Shown here one piece after another: positions 1 through 9,476 of a stretch of 64,000 bases of DNA; position 1 is the first letter of the stretch; each line of letters opens with the position of its first letter. The DNA comes from UBA4722 sp044221135 (GTDB lineage Bacteria; Pseudomonadota; Gammaproteobacteria; DSM-16500): assembly GCA_044221135.1 (NCBI GenBank), contig JBGAPT010000006.1, forward strand, positions 20,068 through 84,067, written 5' to 3'. The notes under the pieces were generated by a model. It saw only the letters and a list, made by a program, of their open reading frames with translations. It searched no databases and had not been told where the DNA came from. The position numbers were made by a program, and so were the translations under genes.

Positions 1-2702
1 TCTGATTGATTAATCACTTTTTCAGCTGATAGACGATTACCTGATTTTCTTTCTAATGTATTAATAAGAGCCTGCGAATCATCCGTATAAATAGATACCT
101 CTTTTGCAGCAGATACAAGTTGAAAAAACTGTCTTTTATCTGTATGAAAAGAATGGCTTGAGAGCTCAGCAATCACATGGTCAGGAGTTTCATGAAGAAT
201 GCCATGTGAAGTATTTGCGTAACCATAATCAAAATGACGTAAGTTTATTTTATTCAAATCAAGAATGACAGATCGACCATTGCCCTTTTCTAATTTCATT
301 TTATTTTTGGAAAGCGTTTGAATGATGCAATGCTCTCCTTTTAAAATGCCTAATTTCATGGAAGATCGAGTCAATTGCACTCGTTCGCCAATGCAAAATT
401 CTTGTGTTTTTTCTTTAAAATATTCCGTTCTTGTAAATTTATCGGGTCGCCAAATTATCGATTCGCCTTTATCATTTTTTAATATAACTTCATTCGTTTT
501 ATTATTCTGAGAAACAACTTGCAAATACTCACCTTTTTTAATAGAGAGTGATTTTGAAAATTCATTGAATCTTATCCATGCCTCTTTTGAATAGGAAGTA
601 GATAATTTAGATGCATTTTCTGATAAAAATTGCGGAACCAATACACGAATCTCTATACCCTCATTTAACTTTCCTGCTTGTTTCAATTCGTTGTGAGTCA
701 ATATATTTAACTGCTGAATTTGTTGTTTTTTATTGACGATAAGAAATGCAGATCGATGATTGTCTAGCCGACAAAAATGTCTTGCCATCGCATATAAACG
801 ATCTTCTTCATGCGATATTTGGCTAATGTGTTTTGACACTTTATAGATAGCAGAATGGAGATCAAGATTTGCCACATCAGCATGCGCTGTATTTTCTTTC
901 TCTCTCAATGAAACAGTCTTCATGCCATACTTAATTAAATAATCAGTACCAACAGTTTGTTTTCGAGATTGGATAACATTCTTATTCGCAAAGAAGATCA
1001 CCTGCTTATTTTGATCTTTCCCCCATGCGAGCAGCTCAGCCACTTGCTGCGTGGACAATAAATGACTTTTATCAACAAAAAGAAGATCCGGCTGTTTTGT
1101 TCTATCATCATTAAGAAATTGCATCACGGATTGATGTTTAATTTTATTATCGACAAACAATGTTTTAATGTGTTGCCAAAGAGTCATTGGATTGTCTTTA
1201 AGTTTTTCAGCCACATTCTTACCCATGATTTGAGTCGGACTTATAATTTCAATATCCAATTTAAAAGTATTAGCTAACTGAATAACGGGTTTAGATAACT
1301 CTTCTCGACTACGTTCTCCCTCAATCAGGATATAGCGATTATCTGAAAATATTTCTTTTAATCCATTTTTAACTTCATCAGGTAATTCAGTGTGCTGGTT
1401 GAGATAATGACTTAATAGATATTTTGAATTTATAGATTGTGAAAATTTATTATCACTTAAATATTCGCGGACTACTTGTTCTGTTTTTAATGTTTCTTTA
1501 TCCATGAATTCCATTTTTCCCGATTCGTTATGAATTGTGATGAATTCATTTGATTTAATTAAATGTTCGGTTGCTTTCAATAATGTATTAACATCGATTT
1601 TTTCTAATATGGCGTATTGGGCGGCAAGTGTGACAACCTCCTCTATCAAAAAAGTGGTCTTAAACTGAGAAATTTCCATGCTAGCTGCTTTTAATACAGT
1701 TATAGCTCTCTCATCGATGGTCTCTTGTGGTTGAAATTTATAATTATCTTTTGAAAGAGATTGAATGGATTGGGTGATAATGGATTGTGTATCTAAACCT
1801 AATTGAGTTACTTCATTGCTCCATATTTCTGATAATTCAGCCCGATCAACGGATTTTTTATTTTGTCGTGTATTAATAGTTGCAAAGTCAGCTGCTTTCC
1901 CTCCCGTTAGGCCATGTTCGGCTAAATGCTTTTCTATCTTGTTGCGGCGTTTAGAAAAGTGCTCATTGATTATTTGTGGAATCCCAACAATTTCAAAAAC
2001 ACCTGTTTTTGGATTAATAGTAATGTCATATCCTAGCTCTTTGACTTGATAGGCCAATTCTGCTTCATACAATTTTCCAAAATAACGTTTATTATTTCTG
2101 ACTCTTTCTATAAACCCATGTACCTCCTGAGTGGTTTCTTTATCATACCGTCCCATTTTTGAGGCTTGTGAACGAAAACGGCCGTCATTGCGCTCTGTAA
2201 TATTCATAACAACACAGTGGGTGTGTAGTTGTGGATCCAGTTCGCGTGATAGATCGTGATGATAAAGCGCCGCAATAAGATTTTTAGTGTTTTGATAAGA
2301 AATATCATCTCCAATCTTGATTCTTGCCTCAGAACAACCGCGTTCAATTTCCGATAACGCGGCCTTGACTGCATTTCGATGTGCTTCAATTAACCGCTTA
2401 TCGCCACACACCAACGCTATAATCGATACTGATTTTGGAGCACTGAATGTTAAATCCCAACCGGCTCGATGCTTTATTTCCTCATCCACTTTTTTGCCTA
2501 ATATTTCACCGTTAGGTAGTTTTCCCTCCAAAAGAGCCGTGAATTCTGCAGAATTTACTTCGCCTCTTAAATTAAGTTTGGTAGAGCTGTTACCAAACCA
2601 TTCGCTTTGTTCAATACCTTCTTCTTTTGTATAATAGTTATCTCTAGCAGAATAATAATGACCTGCATCAGATACATTCTTAATGACACTAGTCGATAAC
2701 AT
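1..2702 (-). CDS. traI: TraI/TrwC-type MobF relaxase, C-terminal part outside the window
   Basis: This is the conjugative relaxase that nicks oriT and pilots the transferred strand. About 900 residues are visible and the frame runs off the left edge. The N-terminus has paired tyrosines (HYYSARDNYY near residue 15), the usual nucleophiles of MobF relaxases. The three-histidine metal site is in HDLSRELDPQLHTH. The downstream RecD-like region, near residue 457, has a degenerate P-loop (ILIEGERSREEL), as expected for the non-catalytic first helicase domain of F TraI; the active helicase would lie outside the window. The ATG at 2702 follows the traD-traI order of F plasmids and traD ends just 8 bases away. 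Family assignment is secure; full length is unknown. Confidence 0.93.
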   Translation of the reverse strand, partial: MLSTSVIKNVSDAGHYYSARDNYYTKEEGIEQSEWFGNSSTKLNLRGEVNSAEFTALLEGKLPNGEILGKKVDEEIKHRAGWDLTFSAPKSVSIIALVCGDKRLIEAHRNAVKAALSEIERGCSEARIKIGDDISYQNTKNLIAALYHHDLSRELDPQLHTHCVVMNITERNDGRFRSQASKMGRYDKETTQEVHGFIERVRNNKRYFGKLYEAELAYQVKELGYDITINPKTGVFEIVGIPQIINEHFSKRRNKIEKHLAEHGLTGGKAADFATINTRQNKKSVDRAELSEIWSNEVTQLGLDTQSIITQSIQSLSKDNYKFQPQETIDERAITVLKAASMEISQFKTTFLIEEVVTLAAQYAILEKIDVNTLLKATEHLIKSNEFITIHNESGKMEFMDKETLKTEQVVREYLSDNKFSQSINSKYLLSHYLNQHTELPDEVKNGLKEIFSDNRYILIEGERSREELSKPVIQLANTFKLDIEIISPTQIMGKNVAEKLKDNPMTLWQHIKTLFVDNKIKHQSVMQFLNDDRTKQPDLLFVDKSHLLSTQQVAELLAWGKDQNKQVIFFANKNVIQSRKQTVGTDYLIKYGMKTVSLREKENTAHADVANLDLHSAIYKVSKHISQISHEEDRLYAMARHFCRLDNHRSAFLIVNKKQQIQQLNILTHNELKQAGKLNEGIEIRVLVPQFLSENASKLSTSYSKEAWIRFNEFSKSLSIKKGEYLQVVSQNNKTNEVILKNDKGESIIWRPDKFTRTEYFKEKTQEFCIGERVQLTRSSMKLGILKGEHCIIQTLSKNKMKLEKGNGRSVILDLNKINLRHFDYGYANTSHGILHETPDHVIAELSSHSFHTDKRQFFQLVSAAKEVSIYTDDSQALINTLERKSGNRLSAEKVINQS

Positions 2703-2710
2703 TAGCACTC

Positions 2711-4558
2711 CTACATATCAAGTGATTGATCTACTTCTATGGCGAATTCAGAAGATTCAATTGACTTATTTTCAGATTTAGTAGCATGCAAAATAGTCCC
2801 CTCTTTCAACCATTTTTCAACTTCTCTTTCTGGGTCTTTTTGTAATTGACGTTCGACCATTCCCATATTACGGCGGTGGCGTTTTTTGTAGGGAAAACTG
2901 ATATTGGTAATAGGAATATTACCTAGCAATCTTACATACGCATTATAATTAGCGAGTGACATAATTTCTGAATAGCTGACTAGTGCTTTTTTAACTTCCA
3001 CACGGTTAATAGAAATCCCATCTCGCATTGTATTGGCGCCATAGGAAATTCCTTCTCTCACTTCATCATAAATTGCTTCGCCCAGATTACCAGCCGACCA
3101 TCGGGCTATTTCAGGATCAGGCTGCCGAAACATAAAACGCGTATTCAGTAAGGAAGAAATTTCTCGTGCGCCATCTTGTCCATACACTTTTGCTAATTGC
3201 GCATAATTTTGAATACTAATCACCGTACAACCACCAAATTTTCTACCTTCTGAAAGCATTGATGATAAATAAGGTAATTGATAGAGACTGGTTAATTCAT
3301 CCAATATGAGCCATATACGCCTTTCTTCATTGGGTGTTAAACTTAACACCGTATTAACCGCAATATCCATCCATGCGGTAATTAATGGCTTTAACGTTTC
3401 ATGCTTATTGCCTAATGAAGTAATGAATAACCAGTTGTCATTTTTTTCTTCTTGTATCCATTGACGAATAGAGAACACATTTCCATCATCTTTAATGTAG
3501 TTTAAGCTTTTTAAATAAGTTGCAAGAACCGACTTTATTGAAATTGCAGTTTTTTCAATTTTTTCTGAAACCAATGATTCTGCCACTGTTCCTTTTAAAT
3601 AGTCTTGTAACGTATTTAATTCTGACGCTAATAAAAATTTGAGTAATTTTGAAATACTTCTCTCTTTATCATTTCGCATTTTATACGCAGCGGCTGAAAA
3701 AATTGTACGCGCTGCATTGACCCAGAATGGATCTTGTGTTGAAAGAGGCATCGGGATTTGTGCTGCTGCTAAACTATCAAAATTGGCTGCATCGCGACAT
3801 TCTTGCCATAAATCCCAGGACATTCCCCGCTCATCGAGTGGATTCAGCAAATAATCAGATCGCGAATCAAAAAATTCTTCTAAATAATTACAACTTTTGT
3901 CATAGATAATAGCCCGATCACCCCGTTTTCTAATTTGATCTAATAACTCTTTTATTGCACTTGATTTTCCAGACCCTGTCGAACCATGAAAAAAGATATG
4001 CGCTGTTTCACTGTCTTTAATAAGTGGTAACCCCGCAAGCTTTAAATCTGAATTCATCTTTTTACTTTTAATTAATAAATTAGCTTCTTGGTAAGAAATA
4101 ATTTTATCTCCTTTTATTAAATTGTTGATTGTTTGCTTTTCACCATGTTTTCTTAATCGCCTTGAAATAATTGCAAAAACAACGCTACTTGCTATTAATG
4201 CTACTAACATACCTTTAATTAATTTCAAACAAGTCGATCTAACAATTTCTTTTACGAATAAAGACGCATGAATGTCACTGTAATTAACCCATGTTTTGAT
4301 CCCATTAGGTTGTATAAAGTCAGTTTTTGCTGTGGGATTTAATATAGGAGATAACACTGACAAAATATATTCTCCGAAAACATATCGCTCATAACCTGTA
4401 ATGAAAAGCACACACCAAATCACTAAAATAGTCAGAAAGACAAAACCAATGACCCATGCTACTTTGTCAACAACTTGGGTATACATCCGCAGGTTGTGAA
4501 GAATGATTTGACCGCCGCGCGTAAAGTTTTTGACTTGATCTTCTTGTGTTTTCCTCAT
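2711..4558 (-). CDS. traD: TraD type IV coupling protein
   Basis: This inner-membrane hexameric ATPase couples the relaxosome to the transfer channel. Two N-terminal membrane segments are visible (about residues 35-55 and 115-132), followed by Walker A GSTGSGKS at residues 192-199 and Walker B WLILDEL near residue 400. At 615 residues it is shorter than F TraD (717), mainly at the C-terminal tail that contacts the relaxosome. Its start overlaps the traG stop by 4 bases (ATGA), indicating translational coupling. Gene order traG-traD-traI is as in F. Confidence 0.95.
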   Translation of the reverse strand: MRKTQEDQVKNFTRGGQIILHNLRMYTQVVDKVAWVIGFVFLTILVIWCVLFITGYERYVFGEYILSVLSPILNPTAKTDFIQPNGIKTWVNYSDIHASLFVKEIVRSTCLKLIKGMLVALIASSVVFAIISRRLRKHGEKQTINNLIKGDKIISYQEANLLIKSKKMNSDLKLAGLPLIKDSETAHIFFHGSTGSGKSSAIKELLDQIRKRGDRAIIYDKSCNYLEEFFDSRSDYLLNPLDERGMSWDLWQECRDAANFDSLAAAQIPMPLSTQDPFWVNAARTIFSAAAYKMRNDKERSISKLLKFLLASELNTLQDYLKGTVAESLVSEKIEKTAISIKSVLATYLKSLNYIKDDGNVFSIRQWIQEEKNDNWLFITSLGNKHETLKPLITAWMDIAVNTVLSLTPNEERRIWLILDELTSLYQLPYLSSMLSEGRKFGGCTVISIQNYAQLAKVYGQDGAREISSLLNTRFMFRQPDPEIARWSAGNLGEAIYDEVREGISYGANTMRDGISINRVEVKKALVSYSEIMSLANYNAYVRLLGNIPITNISFPYKKRHRRNMGMVERQLQKDPEREVEKWLKEGTILHATKSENKSIESSEFAIEVDQSLDM

Positions 4559-7317
4559 TCATGTTCTCCCATATCTTCCTTCGCCCATTTTTCCGCCTTA
4601 ATAATAGGAGTAAAGCTTCCAAACACCTGACCTTTTACTTTTTCCCTTGTTTGTAGTTCAACATTCGATCCTTGGTGATCATCACTTGCAACTATGTCAT
4701 GATAGGTTTTGTCATCTTGGGCAAGAAAATTTGAAACCGTATTTGAGACGCTTCTGTCGATGTGACCTGTATTGTGATGCTCTGTTTCATGATTCACAAC
4801 TTGCTGATAATGGTGATCCTTGTTTTTAATGTCCGATAGATTTTCGAGTGATTGATTATTTCTAGAATAAGTATCAAAAACCTCCGATTTTCCAGTATCT
4901 AAGTGATGTGTTTCGTTAAATGTGCTGATAATTTGGGATGATTTTTCATTGGAAAAACGATCTGCATACTGTTGCAAATCAGAAATACTCATATTATCAA
5001 TCATGCTACGACTCATCGTTTCACTTCCACTTCCTCCATGCCTGTGTATTGGCGATTGTGTTCTTATCCATTGATAAAATTCCTGACCGTAATTAGCATT
5101 GATAGATGTTGAATTTTCCGTTGATTGCGTCGCTAAGGATGCATAACTCTGTGCCTGTGAATAATTACTTGTCGCTTCTTTTCGTAATGAGTCGCCCTGA
5201 TCAAATGAGCGACTAATTGATTGAGAAAAGCGATTACCCGAATCATCTGAAACGCGATAATGTGACTCTCTTGCATCCCGTCTTGCATTATCAACGGCAT
5301 CTGTAAAATGATGATCTTTGGCATATTGTTCTGCTTCGCTATATAAACTGCCAAAAGAAGAGCGTAATGCTCCTGATGCGCGAACAGATCCACCAACCTT
5401 ACCACCTTCACCTAATACTTCTAAACCACCATGAGCCTCTGCATAAATTTCACCAAACAATTGTGCATTTTTCTCGTGAGTAATATTGTGGTCCTTGCGA
5501 TATGTTTCCATGATATTATGTACATCAGATGCCGAACGGCTAAATCCAGAACTTTTCGTATGACTGTCGTTAATCCCTGAATTTTCAAAATGGCTCGATT
5601 GATTACCAAAATCATCGACTTGTCGTAACGCAGTTGCATAGTGTGATCCGGCAGCATGCATTTTACTCAATGCGGTTGTGACACTCGTTTGATATTGAGT
5701 ACTTGCCATTTCTCGTGTGCTTTCGGCCACACGAATATCAACAGGTAAATTTGATATGGACCCCTGTGTATTTAGTATTTCTCGACCATCGGGTGAAACA
5801 GAAACAGTTGACCCTGCTCCAGTTTGAAACGAAACCATGCCTGATGCATGTCTTGCATTGGTGTCAAAATGATTGGCATTCGTGTTAAATGCACTGTGGT
5901 TATCAAAATTAGTGTTGCCGACGCTCATATTTCCGCCAATCGCTTCTGCTGAAACATGGGTCGCTGCATTCTGAAACACCCCTCCAAAATACTGGCCCGC
6001 ACTTTGTATTCCTGATGTCCATCCTTTAAAAAGCATCACGCCGCCACCGAGTGCAATGATCCAACCTAAATAACCAGCTAATGCCATTGCATCCGCATTG
6101 GCTTGAGTTATACCTGCCATATTCGCGATGGATAAACCCTCGTCACTTGAAAAAATCAGAGAACGATTCTGAGCATAAAAAGTTGCTGCAAAATTAACGA
6201 TGGCAAACATGGGAGCAAGAGTCTGTAAATAAAATAAACCGAATAAATAGTGGCTTACGATCCGACCTCCGAATGGAAAATAACTTAAGAAATATATAAA
6301 AATGAATGCACCATACATGACAGCTTCAACAATATTTTTAATTTGCTGTAACCAATAGCCCGCTTGTCTTCCCGTAAGATCCAAAGTATGGCGGACTTGT
6401 AATTCCGTTTTTGCATCTTCAAATGCCTGAAGTGCAGCTGGTGCATTGGTATTAGCACTTGTATGAGCAACTGCTTGCATCATTGAATTTGATAATAGAT
6501 GTTTTTTTAATATATCTGCCCCTTCTTCTGACACATTCGTTAATAAGTTATAACCATCCGATAGTCGAGAAAGAAATATTTTTTGTGGAATAGAATTTCC
6601 AAGGATTTGCGCGCCATAAATGGTAGCTGCATTATTTAATGTTTGTTGCCATATCGCATCTAACTGGACAGCTCCTATTTTACAAATAGTAATTTGTCCA
6701 TTCAGAGGAAAGGCTCTTGCAACGGATGTGTGTTCTTTAATGAATTTCCAAGGATCCTTATCATGTGTAATATCATTAATAGTATACCGATCTAAAAGAA
6801 GATCATAAAAAACGCATTGTTGCATAAACGCATCAAGTGTCTGTGAGAAGACTGGATCAGTAATTTGAAAATCTTCGGATGCTAGTACAAGCCGTGATCC
6901 CATCAACATACCGGTTTGGTTGTAGCTTAAATCGCCTGGCATGTGGAATACCATTTCAACTAATTCAGCCATGCCGATACCGATTCGACTTGTGAAACTC
7001 GCAACAACAGCGAGAGAAAGCGGCACATTATCAACACTTCTAGGTTTAATATCCATTCGATCTTCAATAGCAACCGTTGCCTTCGGAGATAAAATCAACA
7101 CAGTCACTAAAACATACATGCCTAACCAACGAATAATGGTTTGAATATCATGGCTTTTGGTAAATTGTAATGTTGCGCAAAAACCGCCTAACATGATTGC
7201 GATATGAGTGAGCGCGCCAATACTGGATTTCACATTAAAAATAGCGGCAACAGCATTAAAGACATTTAATACCAACTCACCTGATCCAATCGTAAAAACG
7301 CTAACTATAAGAGCCAT
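4555..7317 (-). CDS. traG: TraG mating-pair stabilisation and pilus assembly protein
   Basis: The 920-residue length is close to F TraG (938). The N-terminal third has several hydrophobic membrane segments, and further ones follow near residues 330-460 (for example WIIALGGGVMLF). After about residue 470 the protein becomes a long polar, Ser/His/Asn-rich periplasmic tail, as in the F family. In F the N-terminal half is needed for pilus assembly and the C-terminal half for mating-pair stabilisation. It sits between traH and traD. The long polar tail generates several unrelated overlapping ORFs that are not genes. Confidence 0.93.
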   Translation of the reverse strand: MALIVSVFTIGSGELVLNVFNAVAAIFNVKSSIGALTHIAIMLGGFCATLQFTKSHDIQTIIRWLGMYVLVTVLILSPKATVAIEDRMDIKPRSVDNVPLSLAVVASFTSRIGIGMAELVEMVFHMPGDLSYNQTGMLMGSRLVLASEDFQITDPVFSQTLDAFMQQCVFYDLLLDRYTINDITHDKDPWKFIKEHTSVARAFPLNGQITICKIGAVQLDAIWQQTLNNAATIYGAQILGNSIPQKIFLSRLSDGYNLLTNVSEEGADILKKHLLSNSMMQAVAHTSANTNAPAALQAFEDAKTELQVRHTLDLTGRQAGYWLQQIKNIVEAVMYGAFIFIYFLSYFPFGGRIVSHYLFGLFYLQTLAPMFAIVNFAATFYAQNRSLIFSSDEGLSIANMAGITQANADAMALAGYLGWIIALGGGVMLFKGWTSGIQSAGQYFGGVFQNAATHVSAEAIGGNMSVGNTNFDNHSAFNTNANHFDTNARHASGMVSFQTGAGSTVSVSPDGREILNTQGSISNLPVDIRVAESTREMASTQYQTSVTTALSKMHAAGSHYATALRQVDDFGNQSSHFENSGINDSHTKSSGFSRSASDVHNIMETYRKDHNITHEKNAQLFGEIYAEAHGGLEVLGEGGKVGGSVRASGALRSSFGSLYSEAEQYAKDHHFTDAVDNARRDARESHYRVSDDSGNRFSQSISRSFDQGDSLRKEATSNYSQAQSYASLATQSTENSTSINANYGQEFYQWIRTQSPIHRHGGSGSETMSRSMIDNMSISDLQQYADRFSNEKSSQIISTFNETHHLDTGKSEVFDTYSRNNQSLENLSDIKNKDHHYQQVVNHETEHHNTGHIDRSVSNTVSNFLAQDDKTYHDIVASDDHQGSNVELQTREKVKGQVFGSFTPIIKAEKWAKEDMGEHE

Positions 7318-7326
7318 ATTATCTTC

Positions 7327-8721
7327 CTATCGCAACGATCTTGACCAAGTAAGTGAATTTCCAACTTCAGCAGATAATTGCCCTGATAACATTTTTTCAA
7401 TTACTTGCGTTTGTTCTATCAATTGCAATGCATTAGAAACCTGAACTTGTGCTGTTTTCTGTTGCGCTCGCACATCATTCATCGCCTCATTAATTCCATC
7501 ATTAAATTTTTTCATAATGTCATCTGGATATTGTAGTAAATGGCTTGATGCGCGAACTAAACCCAAATTTTCTTGTAAATATTGAAACAAAATATCTACT
7601 GCAATAATTTCAGAATAATTTTCGACGTTTAATATGTTAGGATCTTTTTGATAAGCTGCTTGAACTGCTAAAATTTTATATATTGGGATTCGAGTTGATT
7701 GCAATAAACCCATTTCTTGTGGTGTCAAAGATTGATCAGTTAATATTTTTTGACTCATGCTAGTCAGTAAATTCTCTACCTGGCCTTTCAATGCCCTTGT
7801 TATTGAAACGGTCTGTGTGCCTGGATTTAAGCATTGCATAAGTTCGTCACATTTATAAAATGTTGCTTTGTCTCCATAAAGAATCGCTTTTAATAAAGAT
7901 ACATTCCCTGCAAGCGAATCTAAATTAGAGATATCAACTGTTCCGCTTTTCCCGCCTCCTGTTTTTTTAATAATAATGCTGCCCGACAAAGACATAAGTA
8001 ATTCAGCAAGCTGCTCATCGTCTTTGACTAAATTATTTGCTAGTAATGCTTTCCACGCAATATTACCGTTATCTAAAACTAAGTTTTTATATTGGGAATT
8101 AGAAGCACCCGATCGCATGGTACTATCAAAATTATAAGTCAGATCATCTGATGTACAACCCTGTCTTGCCTGTGCCCAATCAGGAAATATACCTGTATTA
8201 CTTCCAATATCTTGACACACCTGTTGTTGGGAGGCTCGTGTACGCGGCCACACGCCACCTACTAAACTTTCAGCTGTTTCGCATGAATTAATATTCATGC
8301 TATTCACTTTATTCGCAAGATCAGTCAAAAATTTATTGATATTACCAATCTGTGGTGTCACTTCCTCTAACGCTAACAACATACCGTACCCTTTTGCGTT
8401 GTTCATTATATTTCTCATTAAAGCGACGAGCTGATCGTTATTGATATAGGAAAACCCCCCTGCAAAAAGATCAATACCGCCACAGCCTGCCCTAAAACTC
8501 GGTAAATCCACTTGCACAAGCTGAGTGCTTCGTACGGTATTGCGAGAAAAAATACTGCCGCCACTATAGTACCCTGCTTGCTGTCCTTGATAAGCATGAG
8601 GTGCTGTTGTATTCGTTGTTACACCTAAATTATCAAAAAATGTATTCAAGTCCGAGTTGACATCTGCATACAAGGTGATTGGAAACAAAAAAATGATAAG
8701 ACAAATTAATGTTTGAATCAT
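7327..8721 (-). CDS. traH: TraH conjugal pilus assembly protein
   Basis: This periplasmic F-type assembly protein has 464 residues (F TraH 458). An N-terminal signal peptide is visible (LICLIIFLFPITLYADV). The glycine-rich segment CGGIDLFAGGFSYINNDQLV is a hallmark of the family, and several cysteines are spaced along the chain, consistent with disulfide bonds in the periplasm. The end of the preceding gene (traF) overlaps its start by 4 bases. In F, TraH works with TraF, TraU, TraW and TrbC in pilus extension. Confidence 0.94.
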   Translation of the reverse strand: MIQTLICLIIFLFPITLYADVNSDLNTFFDNLGVTTNTTAPHAYQGQQAGYYSGGSIFSRNTVRSTQLVQVDLPSFRAGCGGIDLFAGGFSYINNDQLVALMRNIMNNAKGYGMLLALEEVTPQIGNINKFLTDLANKVNSMNINSCETAESLVGGVWPRTRASQQQVCQDIGSNTGIFPDWAQARQGCTSDDLTYNFDSTMRSGASNSQYKNLVLDNGNIAWKALLANNLVKDDEQLAELLMSLSGSIIIKKTGGGKSGTVDISNLDSLAGNVSLLKAILYGDKATFYKCDELMQCLNPGTQTVSITRALKGQVENLLTSMSQKILTDQSLTPQEMGLLQSTRIPIYKILAVQAAYQKDPNILNVENYSEIIAVDILFQYLQENLGLVRASSHLLQYPDDIMKKFNDGINEAMNDVRAQQKTAQVQVSNALQLIEQTQVIEKMLSGQLSAEVGNSLTWSRSLR

Positions 8722-9476
8722 AAACTATCCTTATAACGTGTCAGTATGTTATAGAGCCGCTCGAAAAGTTCTGATTCACTTGTCAAACCAAATGCAACAG
8801 GAAAATATTTTCCTGTGTTAGGATCTACTGCATATAATGAAGGTTCTACTGTGACATTAAACTGCATAGATTGTCCGCTATTTGTTCTGGACTGTGGAAA
8901 CTCGGGCAAGGGAATACCATCCATAGTTATGGGCAAAATATTAATGTGATATGTTTCAGAGAAATGTTTTACAATGGGTGCAAATCGACGGCAATAAGGA
9001 CATGTGCTTCGATAAAAAAAGAATAATCCTGAATGTTTCGCGTAATCTTTAATGACCTCAATTTTTTTCAGTGATTCTTTTTCATGGTAAACCTGTAAAG
9101 CAGTATTGTTTGTAGGATGAATGAGTGAATAATTCAGTTCAGGATGATTCAGAACGACTTGCTGTCGTATATTTGCAAACACGTTCGCTCTCTCGCTTAA
9201 TTGATTTTCTAATATAATTTCTTTTTCAACATTTTCTGGTGTTGGATCAATAATGGCTTGATCCAATGCATTTTTGATTTTTTGGCGTGCAAGCAAGACT
9301 TGTCCTTCTGGTGAAATTGTTTTGATTTGGCCTTGAGAATCATCCTTTGATTTTTTTAGATCGTCTTTAGGATCATCAAACCAATACCAGCCTGTCTCAT
9401 GATGTGAGAAAAAATCATCCGCCAATACATTGACCGGAAATAACAGTATAAAAATAATTAAAAAATAACTAGCCAC
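8718..9476 (-). CDS. traF: TraF thioredoxin-like pilus assembly protein
   Basis: TraF is a periplasmic thioredoxin-fold protein of F-type systems. I chose the GTG at 9476 because it puts a clean signal peptide at the N-terminus (ASYFLIIFILLFPVNVLADD) and gives 252 residues, close to F TraF (247). The longer reading from 9587 adds 37 basic residues and overlaps traN by over 100 bases, so I disfavour it. A CPYC motif near residue 158 suggests redox activity; F TraF itself lacks an active CxxC, so this may be a functional disulfide-handling enzyme for the cysteine-rich TraN, TraU and TraH. The start overlaps the traN stop. Confidence 0.9.
   Translation of the reverse strand: MASYFLIIFILLFPVNVLADDFFSHHETGWYWFDDPKDDLKKSKDDSQGQIKTISPEGQVLLARQKIKNALDQAIIDPTPENVEKEIILENQLSERANVFANIRQQVVLNHPELNYSLIHPTNNTALQVYHEKESLKKIEVIKDYAKHSGLFFFYRSTCPYCRRFAPIVKHFSETYHINILPITMDGIPLPEFPQSRTNSGQSMQFNVTVEPSLYAVDPNTGKYFPVAFGLTSESELFERLYNILTRYKDSL

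Noticed and set aside
1290..1390. Loss of the Walker A motif in the helicase part of TraI
   Set aside because: In F TraI the first RecD-like domain is naturally inactive and the working helicase is further C-terminal, outside this window.
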